A DNA stretch of 64,000 nucleotides from Micromonospora parva (lineage in GTDB: Bacteria; Actinomycetota; Actinomycetes; Mycobacteriales; Micromonosporaceae), in the NCBI RefSeq assembly GCF_000718515.1, contig NZ_JNZS01000033.1:1-64000 (forward strand), given 5' to 3'. The translations under genes and the position numbers were made by a program. Below are positions 24,705-31,843 of the stretch, piece by piece. Below the pieces are notes generated by a model. That model was not told the DNA's origin, searched no databases, and was given only the letters and a program-made list of their open reading frames with translations. How positions within the stretch are numbered: the first letter of the stretch is position 1; each line of letters opens with the position of its first letter.

Positions 24705-24880
24705 CGCACACCCGCCAGGAAGCGATCCGTGATCGCCCGCGCCTGCCGGCTGGTCGCCCAGTCCACCTGCCAGCACGGGTACGGCGTGAGCCGTGCCCAC
24801 CACGCCCGGCAACCAACACACATGCCGTCCAGCCCTCGGACGTGCACCGCGAGGATCGTCTGCTCCTGGCCGCCGTTCAC
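24701..24880 (-). CDS. 59-aa Cys/Trp-rich mini-protein
   Basis: This gene is shorter than usual ORF cut-offs but is supported by 4-nt GTGA overlaps on both sides. It has Cys21-x2-Cys24 and Cys36 (MCVGCRAWWARLTPYPCW) followed by an Arg-rich helix (ATSRQARAITDRFLAGVR). The pattern of three Cys and several Trp residues suggests a small zinc-binding or protein-interaction module. GTG 24880 is the only start compatible with the overlap. The function is unknown. Confidence 0.65.
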   Translation of the reverse strand: MNGGQEQTILAVHVRGLDGMCVGCRAWWARLTPYPCWQVDWATSRQARAITDRFLAGVR

Positions 24881-25107
24881 TCCTCACCCACCTGCGGCCA
24901 GTGACCCCGACTGATCGGAATCCGGTGCCGGCCACGGCAGGGCAGGTCGGCTCCGCAGCGGCAGATGCGCCGCCAGAGCTGCCACGACCACACCGGCCGA
25001 TGCCGCCGGGCAAAAGTCAACGCGGTGGCCGAGAGGTACTCGTCGTACGAGACGCGCCGGCTGCTCACGGTTGACCGACTGACCGAGTTGGTTACGCGTC
25101 GGGTCAC
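24877..25107 (-). CDS. 76-aa mini-protein with C-x-C-x5-C-x3-H cluster
   Basis: This is the second of the four chained mini-genes. It starts at GTG 25107 after GGAGGATCTCCG, a clear ribosome site, and ends in a GTGA overlap with the next gene. The first 40 residues are basic and Ser rich, then WSWQLWRRICRCGADLPCRG places Cys49, Cys51, Cys57 and His61 in a compact cluster, with PISRGHWPQ near the end. It looks like a small metal-binding or nucleic-acid-interacting protein; no family is recognised. Confidence 0.7.
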   Translation of the reverse strand: MTRRVTNSVSRSTVSSRRVSYDEYLSATALTFARRHRPVWSWQLWRRICRCGADLPCRGRHRIPISRGHWPQVGEE

Positions 25108-25319
25108 CGGAGATCCTCCGGTCGGTATGCGCTGAGTTGGTCTGCTGATTCGTGATGGCCCGGGCACCGCCGCAGTTGCCTCGCGTGGTCGAGCAGACGC
25201 TGCTGCGCCGCCGCCTGCTCAACGTCCTGGTACCACTGTCCGGTCCCGGGCGGTGGCGGTGGCTGAGGCCGCCGAAGCAGCCACCGCATCAACGCGCGCA
25301 GCTCAGACCAGATCGACAC
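25104..25319 (-). CDS. 71-aa mini-protein, first of the chained set
   Basis: The N-terminus (SIWSELRALMRWLLRRP) is an amphipathic, Trp/Arg-rich helix, followed by a polyproline run and a helical segment (DVEQAAAQQRLLDHARQL) that ends in RCPGHH, a possible single metal-ligand site (Cys52, His55, His56). GTG 25319 is selected because a GGGGG Shine-Dalgarno sequence lies about eight bases upstream. The stop overlaps the next start (GTGA). It lies 143 nt downstream of the XRE regulator on the same strand. The function is unknown. Confidence 0.6.
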   Translation of the reverse strand: MSIWSELRALMRWLLRRPQPPPPPGTGQWYQDVEQAAAQQRLLDHARQLRRCPGHHESADQLSAYRPEDLR

Positions 25320-25462
25320 AGACTCGCCCCCTCGATCGACCAACAGGGGCGGCGATGAGACTCTGTCCGGTCTCAAGCAGGCACAGGCTCGCCGCCGCCA
25401 GTGATCGGGACGCTACGAGTGGCCACCCGCTGTGGCAGGGAGAGTTTGTACCTCAGGGAGGG

Positions 25463-26659
25463 TTACCCGATCATGCCGATGGCGAGGGCCAACTCTCGGG
25501 CGTCCTCACCGACCGTGCCCGGCCGGTTCGACAGCTCCAGGGCGACAGTGCGGGCGTACGGGTTGTGTCGTACCGTGTCGACGCTCTCCCGCAGTGCCCG
25601 GCCGAGCAGGTGCACCGCCGCCACCTCCCCACGGTCCAACATGTGCGCCCGAGCGGCATCGATCAGCGCGGCAGCCCGGCGGGTCTGCGAGGGCAACGCC
25701 CGATAGTCGGTGGCGTCGGCCCGCCGCACCGCCTCACCCGCGCGGCACAGGTCCGTCTCGATGGAGACCGCGTACGCCGCGCACGCCGCCGATCCGAACA
25801 TCAGCCACGGATGGACGTACCCATCGTCGAGCCGGCTCGCGGCCGAGTCGGCGGCATCCCAGGCCCGCCACGCCCGACCGGCCCGGCCAGCCTTGCTGTG
25901 GCCCAACGCGATACCGAGCTGCACCTGACCCCACCGCGCCAACTGCTCGCCACCCGCCGCCGGGTCAACCAGACCCGCCGCCTCGACCAGCACCTGCTCG
26001 GCGGCATCCACCTGATTCGCGCCCCGATAGACGTGCGCGTAGTACCAGGCAGCCACCGCCATCGCCGCCGGGTCGTCCGCGTCCCTGGCCGCCGACATCG
26101 CCCGGTCGGCAGCCAGCCACACCAACTCCGGCAACGGCTGGTGCGCCAGATACAACTGCACCAGGTGATACACCCGCGCCAACTCCACCAACGCCAGCCG
26201 CCGGTCCCCGCCGTCAAGCATCCGGGCACTCCGCTGCGCATCCGTCAGCAGCCCCGGAAGCACCGCCGCCACCGCCGTACGCTCAGTCGTCGACCGATGC
26301 CACAACGCCCACGCCTGATCCACCAGATCACGCATCACGGCAACCGGCGTCACCGCGCCCACCGGCATCGACGCCCGCTGCATCACCGCAGCCACCTTGC
26401 CGACCTCGGAATGCCCAGCCCTGGTCACCGACGCCACCGGCAACGACTGATCACCCGTCAGCTGCGCAAGATCCGGGATGTCGAGCACCTCGGCCAGCCG
26501 TAGCAACATGGGCAGGCGGGGCGGCAGTAGCCGGCCATTCTCCAACGCCTTGACCCACTCCGCGCTACGCCCGACCAGCCCGCCAAGAACCGGCCGAGTC
26601 TTCCCCACACGCTCGCGATACATCCGCAGGCGTGCACCAAAGGTCGCGGAATCGCTCAT
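25463..26659 (-). CDS. XRE-family HTH regulator with long helical sensor domain
   Basis: The 398-aa protein has an N-terminal XRE helix-turn-helix (FGARLRMYRERVGK through SAEWVKALENGRLLPPRLPM) and about 300 residues of TPR-like helical repeats (for example AMAVAAWYYAHVYRGAN, AAALIDAARAHMLDRG). This architecture is common in actinobacterial regulators paired with small downstream genes. Two ATGs are adjacent; 26659 has the better spacing from GGGAG, and 26662 adds one Met. It lies 40 nt after the STAND NTPase gene and ahead of the four mini-genes, all on one strand, so a single transcription unit is plausible. The ligand is unknown. Confidence 0.85.
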   Translation of the reverse strand: MSDSATFGARLRMYRERVGKTRPVLGGLVGRSAEWVKALENGRLLPPRLPMLLRLAEVLDIPDLAQLTGDQSLPVASVTRAGHSEVGKVAAVMQRASMPVGAVTPVAVMRDLVDQAWALWHRSTTERTAVAAVLPGLLTDAQRSARMLDGGDRRLALVELARVYHLVQLYLAHQPLPELVWLAADRAMSAARDADDPAAMAVAAWYYAHVYRGANQVDAAEQVLVEAAGLVDPAAGGEQLARWGQVQLGIALGHSKAGRAGRAWRAWDAADSAASRLDDGYVHPWLMFGSAACAAYAVSIETDLCRAGEAVRRADATDYRALPSQTRRAAALIDAARAHMLDRGEVAAVHLLGRALRESVDTVRHNPYARTVALELSNRPGTVGEDARELALAIGMIG

Positions 26660-26702
26660 CATCGTCTCCCAGGTAGCGGTCTGGGCAGCGGATCACCAGC
26701 CG

Positions 26703-29126
26703 TTACGCCAGCGGACCACCACGGTCGACGGTACTCCCGCCCACTCGGAACAGGTGGAGTACGCCGCGACGTCGGCCCCAAACGAACCCGCGCGACTTGG
26801 GCAGGCTCGCGATGTTCGCTTGAGCGGTGCGCGTGTAGGGATGTTCCGGCCCAAGGACACGGGTGTAGTCCGACACGACGGCGCTGAGGATCAGGCGGGC
26901 CCGCCGACGCCGCCCGGTGGTTGCCAGGGCCAGGCCGAGGTTGCGCCGGGCGTTGAGTGACGACGGGTGATCGATGCCGAGGACGCGCTCCCGGTCTACA
27001 ACCGTTCGCTCGAACAGCGCTAGTGCCTCGGTGTGACGTCGACCGGCGAGCAGCGCCCGTGCCAGGAACAAGCGGAGTCGGATCGCCTGCGGATTGTCGT
27101 GCGGTAGAACATCGTCCATACGCCGCACGAGAGCACGGAGTTGGTCGATCGCCTCATCGTGTCGACCAGCGGCCGAGTACGCGGCCGCGCGGTACTGCGG
27201 CCACCAACTGAGGTGGACGTCGGCTCGTTGCTCGTCGGTCTCGAGGGTCGCGTTCTCCTCATGCAGTCGGACGCCTTCGTCGGCCCGCCCCGCCCGCACA
27301 TAGCTGCGTGCCAGCTCACCCCGAGCGTTGATCGTCGAGCCATGGTCAGGGCCATAGACCCTCAGGTTCTCCGCGAGGTTCTCCTCGAACAACGGGACGG
27401 CTTTGACGAGGTCGCCCATCGAGCGGTAGGTGCTCGCGAGATTGATCCTCGCGGCCATGGTGGACGGCGCGTCCTCGCCGCAGACACGAATGCTCTCGAC
27501 GAGGTTGTACCGATGGATGGTCAAGGCGCGGTCCAGTTGACCCCCGCATTCGCAGCAGTAGCCCAGGCGGTTGCGGGCGCTTACCGTACTCGGGTGGTCG
27601 TGGCCGGCCAGGCGTATCCGGTCCGCCAGGGCCTGCTCAGCGTAGGGGACAGCCTCACTAGGACGATCGGCTGTTACATAGGCGTCCGTCAGTGCCTGTC
27701 GCGCCAGGGCGATGGATTCGTCATCAGACGGCGCGAGCGCCCGGTGCTCGGTGAACACCGTGATGCCCGTGGCCACCGCACGGCTGAACTCCCCCATGCT
27801 GGTCAGCCGTTCGACGCTCCACCGCCGCAGCCGTAACAGCTCACCGCACATCTCATCGTCCTCGCCGTCGCTCACCAGAACCGTTTGCGTCTCGGCCCAG
27901 ACCTCGGCGATGTGGTCCACCAGGTCGACGCCGGAGTCGGGTTGCGCTTCCGTGGCACGGGTCAACAGCGTCAGCGCATCCCGGACCACGTCGCGGATTC
28001 GTCCCTCCGCTCGGGCCCGCGCCAACACCACCTGGCGGGTGAGCCGATGCATCGCCACCCGTGTGCCGGTGACGTCGAAGCCAACAACGGAGGCGTTCGC
28101 CAGCCCGCCCAAGGCCTCATCGACGCTCGCCGGCTCGGTGTGCAGGTTGCGCAGTAGGTCACGACGAACTCCCGCCTCCGACAGCACGGCCATGAGATCG
28201 ATCAGACGGCGGGCCAGCCCGTTCGGATCGCTGTCCTCAACCTCGTTGACCGACAGCAGCGTGGCTTCTTCCAGACTGCGTGGATAGTCGTCACCGGGCA
28301 CGCGGGGAAGCAGCGACCTCAGTGGCATCGATCGAAAACCGGCCAGGTACTCGGCGAACGACCACCGGTGGCGGCGGATCACGGCACCCGCCTGCGCCAG
28401 TGCGAGCGGCAGTTGACCCAACTCCCGCGCGACCAGCGCGGCGGCTCCCGGGTCGTCGAGGTCCGCCCGCGAGCACAAGAAGGTCACCGCTTGCGCGGGC
28501 GTGAAGACCTCGACGTGCACCGTGACGCCGAAGACAGCGAACTCCTGATTCGTTGTCGTGATGAGCGTATGGACATTTCCGCGCTGCGGCATCCATCGAG
28601 CGATCGCGTCGGCATCGAGCGCGTTGTCGAACACGATCACGGACCGTTCCGGTTCGTTCTCAAGCCAGCGGAGTGCGGTGCGCGCGGCCGGCTCGGTGTC
28701 GACAACCTCGTCCACCGCGCCCGCCTGCCGCGCGAAGTCAGCAAGCGACGTGACCACGGCAGCGACGTCATCCGCGACGACCCAGACCACCCGGGGGACG
28801 TTCGCGCGCAATTGGTCGCGCACGTGCGTGGCCGCGAGATGCGTCTTCCCGACCCCACGCCCTCCCATCAGTACGCACACCTTGCTGGTCGCCAAGACCG
28901 TCCCGACCTCAGCCAACAACTCCACACGACGCAGGTGCGACACCGGCTCACGCGGGACGTCACCGACGACGAGCGGACCGCGTGAACCCCCATTGCCCCT
29001 CACCGCCGCAGCGGGCGGGGTCGACACAGACGAGGCGGGCGTCCGTCGCAATTGCAGGAAAGCGGCAACGGTCCCCAGAACGGTGAGGGCCGCGCTCAAC
29101 GCGCCGATGGCTACCTCCGCATCCAC
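26703..29126 (-). CDS. Membrane-anchored STAND NTPase with TPR repeats
   Basis: The 807-aa protein combines an N-terminal hydrophobic segment (about residues 5-26, probable membrane anchor), an NB-ARC/STAND ATPase (Walker A GGRGVGKT at 88-95; Walker B SVIVFDNA at 162-169; LPLALAQAGAVI as the GxP-like motif) and kinesin-light-chain-like TPRs from about 480 to 780 (repeating pattern GxDHPSTxxARxxLG). Such proteins act as ligand-triggered switches. No enzymatic effector domain is visible, so signalling must go through partners. GTG 29126 is the only in-frame start near the anchor and has no Shine-Dalgarno sequence. The XRE regulator and mini-genes follow closely. Confidence 0.85.
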   Translation of the reverse strand: MDAEVAIGALSAALTVLGTVAAFLQLRRTPASSVSTPPAAAVRGNGGSRGPLVVGDVPREPVSHLRRVELLAEVGTVLATSKVCVLMGGRGVGKTHLAATHVRDQLRANVPRVVWVVADDVAAVVTSLADFARQAGAVDEVVDTEPAARTALRWLENEPERSVIVFDNALDADAIARWMPQRGNVHTLITTTNQEFAVFGVTVHVEVFTPAQAVTFLCSRADLDDPGAAALVARELGQLPLALAQAGAVIRRHRWSFAEYLAGFRSMPLRSLLPRVPGDDYPRSLEEATLLSVNEVEDSDPNGLARRLIDLMAVLSEAGVRRDLLRNLHTEPASVDEALGGLANASVVGFDVTGTRVAMHRLTRQVVLARARAEGRIRDVVRDALTLLTRATEAQPDSGVDLVDHIAEVWAETQTVLVSDGEDDEMCGELLRLRRWSVERLTSMGEFSRAVATGITVFTEHRALAPSDDESIALARQALTDAYVTADRPSEAVPYAEQALADRIRLAGHDHPSTVSARNRLGYCCECGGQLDRALTIHRYNLVESIRVCGEDAPSTMAARINLASTYRSMGDLVKAVPLFEENLAENLRVYGPDHGSTINARGELARSYVRAGRADEGVRLHEENATLETDEQRADVHLSWWPQYRAAAYSAAGRHDEAIDQLRALVRRMDDVLPHDNPQAIRLRLFLARALLAGRRHTEALALFERTVVDRERVLGIDHPSSLNARRNLGLALATTGRRRRARLILSAVVSDYTRVLGPEHPYTRTAQANIASLPKSRGFVWGRRRGVLHLFRVGGSTVDRGGPLA

Positions 29127-29238
29127 GGCATCTACGGAACCACAGCCGGTAGCGACTCGGGTACATCCGATCGATCACCGTCGTGGCGGTTGACGCGGCA
29201 CCGCTCATGCGTCCCGACGCCCAGCCCTTCGGCGTGCC

Positions 29239-29271
29239 GCTGGGCCGGACGCCTGGATGGCGTCCGGCCCA
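29239..29271. terminator. Terminator hairpin of the secreted copper operon
   Basis: Perfect 13-nt arms CTGGGCCGGACGC and GCGTCCGGCCCAG with a 7-nt loop lie 18 nt beyond the stop of the operon's last gene. Confidence 0.75.
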
Positions 29272-29289
29272 GCGTGCGGGGTGGAGCTA

Positions 29290-30267
29290 CTAGAGCCGGG
29301 CGGCGCCCGCCTCGGTGGCCTCCTGCACGGCCGAGGTACGGCGTACCTCGGCGCGCTCGTCGCCGGCCTCCTCGCGGTCCGGTGCGGCCACCCGCGCCGC
29401 CCGGTTGGTGGTGGCCGCGGCCTGGTCACCGGTCACGCCGCCACGGATCCGGTTGTTCGCGGCGACCTGGGCGGCCGGGTCGTTGGACGTCACCGCCAGC
29501 TGACCGTTGATGATGTTGTCGTCGACCGTGACGCCACCGGTCGTGCTGGTGACGCTCACGTCCCCGCCCCAGTAACCGCCGGAGGCGCAGCTGTCGAGGG
29601 TGCCGTTCGGGCCGAGCTGCACACCACCCAGGTTGCCGGCGAAGGTGGCCCGGCCCTGGACGGCACTGCCACACACCACGCTGCCGGTGGCGCTGTTGAG
29701 CACCGACAGCGTGCCGTCGACGAACGAGTCGTGCAGGTCGGTGTAGTAGGTGCCGGTGCTGCTGACGTTGCGCTGCACCTGCGTGCCCCGGTCCAGCCGG
29801 ACCTCGCCGGCACTGACGTTGACGTGCCCGCTGACCGTCGACGCCTCGGCGAAGAGGAAACTGTCGATGGTCGTGGAGCCCTTCGGCCGGACGGTGAGAG
29901 TGCCGGTGCTCGCGTCCTTCAGGAAGATCCCGTAGCCCCCGGCGGCGAGCACCACCTGGCCGGCGACTGTCGTCTCGGTGGCGTCCAGGTACCCGTCGGC
30001 CGCGACGCGCACCTCGCCGCTGATCCGGCCACCGGTCACCACCAGGTTGCCGCCGGCCGCGACGGTGACGTTGCCGGTGATCGTGGTGCCGGTCAGCGCG
30101 CAGGACTCGCCGGCGGGCACGAGCAGGTCGTTGGGCACGGTGACCGCACCGCCGGTACCGATGCAGTGGGTGACCAGGTCGGCGTGTGCGGTGGGCGCCA
30201 CGGCCAGCACCGAGGCCGCGATGACGGCGCTCACGGTGGCCAGCTTGGCGACGGTACGTCCGGGCAT
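29290..30267 (-). CDS. Secreted beta-repeat protein, unknown function
   Basis: The 325-aa exported protein has a signal peptide (cleavage near AHA-D, residue about 30) and a mature part made of short, glycine-punctuated beta repeats (GTTITGNVTV, GGRISGEVRVAADGYLD, TVSGHVNVSAGEV) suggestive of a right-handed beta-helix or polymer-binding fold. Three Cys (THCIG, ESCAL, VVCGS) and a fourth (DSCAS) could form disulfides. The C-terminal 45 residues are charged and low complexity. AGGGAGAAAC precedes ATG 30267. It is the last gene of the operon with the cupredoxin and laccase, 32 nt after the cupredoxin gene, and may be a surface scaffold. Confidence 0.75.
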   Translation of the reverse strand: MPGRTVAKLATVSAVIAASVLAVAPTAHADLVTHCIGTGGAVTVPNDLLVPAGESCALTGTTITGNVTVAAGGNLVVTGGRISGEVRVAADGYLDATETTVAGQVVLAAGGYGIFLKDASTGTLTVRPKGSTTIDSFLFAEASTVSGHVNVSAGEVRLDRGTQVQRNVSSTGTYYTDLHDSFVDGTLSVLNSATGSVVCGSAVQGRATFAGNLGGVQLGPNGTLDSCASGGYWGGDVSVTSTTGGVTVDDNIINGQLAVTSNDPAAQVAANNRIRGGVTGDQAAATTNRAARVAAPDREEAGDERAEVRRTSAVQEATEAGAARL

Positions 30268-30299
30268 CGTGTTTCTCCCTGTCGATGAGGTTCGAGGAC

Positions 30300-31835
30300 T
30301 CATGCGCCGACGTCCGATCGGGCCGCGGCCCGGACGATGGCGCCCTGCTGCCGCCGGTCGAGCGTGCCGCCGGTCACCAGCGCGGCGGTGACCGCTTCGA
30401 CGTGTCGGACGAATTCGGCGTGGCCGGGGTAGTCGGCGTGTTCGTCGATCAGATCGTTGATGGTGCAGCCGTCGCCGGTGTCGACGTTGCGGACACCGGT
30501 GTCGTCACCGTCGATGACCACCGTGGCCCGGGTGTCGGACTCCGGGCAGGCGTCGGTGCCGTCGGCCACCACGGTGAACGTCGTCGACTGCTCGGCGGCG
30601 GCGTTCCCGGCGGTGTCGGTCGCCCGGAAGCGCACCGTGTGCGCCCCGGTGGCGCGAACGGTGACCGGAGTCGAGTACGCGGCCCAGGCACCGGTGTCGA
30701 GCGCGTACTCCACGCTCGCCACACCCGAGTCGGCGTCGGTGGCGGTGACGGTCACCGTCGCGCCGCCGACGTACGCGCCGTCGTCGTTCCGGTCACCGGT
30801 CACCGTGGCGGCGACGGTGGGCGGGGTGGTGTCGGCGGCCTGCGGCTCGACGACGGTGAAGTGTTCCATCTGCTCGGCCGAGGTGTTGCCGGCGACGTCG
30901 GTGGCCCGGTAGTGCAGCATGTGCATCCCGACCGCGGTCACGACGATCGGGTTCGTGTACGCGGTGAAGGCAGCGCCGTCCAACGAGTACTCGATGGTGG
31001 CGACACCGGATCCGGCGTCGGTGGCGGTGAGCGTGGCGGTGGCCGTACCGACGTAGTTGCCGTTGCCGTCGCCGTCGCGGTCGCCGGCCAGCGTGGCCTT
31101 CACCTCCGGCGCGGTGGTGTCCTGCTCCCCGGCCTCGACGATCCGGAACTGCACCGAGCCGACGGCGCTGGTGTTGCCGGCCTGGTCGGTGGCGCGGAAC
31201 TGCACCGCGTGGTCGCCGACCGCTGTCACCCGCACCGGTTCGGTGTACGGGTGGAAGCTGGTGTCGTCGACCTGGTATTCGACGGTCGCGACCCCCGAGT
31301 CGGCGTCGGTGGCCGTCACCGTCACGGTGGCCGCGCCGAGGTAGTTGCCGTCCTGGTCCTGGTCGCCGGAGACGGTGCCGGTCACTGTGGGCGCGGTGGT
31401 GTCACCGCCCCCACCGCCGTCGGTGACCACCAGCTCACCGACCATCGAGCTGTGGCCGGGGATCGAGCAGAAGTACCGGTACCGGCCCGGGGTCAGCGTC
31501 ACTGTCGCCTGGTGGCGGCCGTCGTTGGCGTCGAACGGGCTGGCCAGGATGTTGACTGTGACGTCGTGGTTGTAGCCCTCGGTGCTGGTGTCGAAGGTCA
31601 GGGTGTGCGGCATCCCGGTGGTGTTGCCGGTGGCCGCGCTGTTCTCCCAGATGATCGTGGTCGCCCCGGCCACCGCCGTGGTGGGCGCGGACTTGTAGCG
31701 GGTGATGCTGTCGTCGGCGGTCCAGGTCAGCACCTGGTCGGCGGCGACGCGCGGGGCGGCGGAGGCGGGCACCGCTGCCAACGGGATCACCGTGAGCAGG
31801 AGCGCCGCCAGCGCGGCCTTCAGTCGTCGGGTCAT
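30300..31835 (-). CDS. Secreted cupredoxin with three Ig-like repeats and shared C-terminal module
   Basis: After a signal peptide (ending ASA-A, about residue 26) comes a plastocyanin/azurin-like domain (about 30-138) with type 1 copper ligands His in GMPHTLTF, then Cys, His and Met in YFCSIPGHSSMVG. Three repeats of about 90 residues follow, each with GDxDxDGxYxGxATVTxTATDADSGVATVEY, as in OmpL47/Ig-like surface domains. The last 73 residues match a module in the neighbouring sugar-dehydrogenase protein (GCTINDLIDE, FVRHV). AGGAGAGACG precedes ATG 31835, 8 nt after the upstream stop. A role as extracellular electron carrier is inferred. Confidence 0.85.
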   Translation of the reverse strand: MTRRLKAALAALLLTVIPLAAVPASAAPRVAADQVLTWTADDSITRYKSAPTTAVAGATTIIWENSAATGNTTGMPHTLTFDTSTEGYNHDVTVNILASPFDANDGRHQATVTLTPGRYRYFCSIPGHSSMVGELVVTDGGGGGDTTAPTVTGTVSGDQDQDGNYLGAATVTVTATDADSGVATVEYQVDDTSFHPYTEPVRVTAVGDHAVQFRATDQAGNTSAVGSVQFRIVEAGEQDTTAPEVKATLAGDRDGDGNGNYVGTATATLTATDAGSGVATIEYSLDGAAFTAYTNPIVVTAVGMHMLHYRATDVAGNTSAEQMEHFTVVEPQAADTTPPTVAATVTGDRNDDGAYVGGATVTVTATDADSGVASVEYALDTGAWAAYSTPVTVRATGAHTVRFRATDTAGNAAAEQSTTFTVVADGTDACPESDTRATVVIDGDDTGVRNVDTGDGCTINDLIDEHADYPGHAEFVRHVEAVTAALVTGGTLDRRQQGAIVRAAARSDVGA

Positions 31836-31843
31836 CGTCTCTC

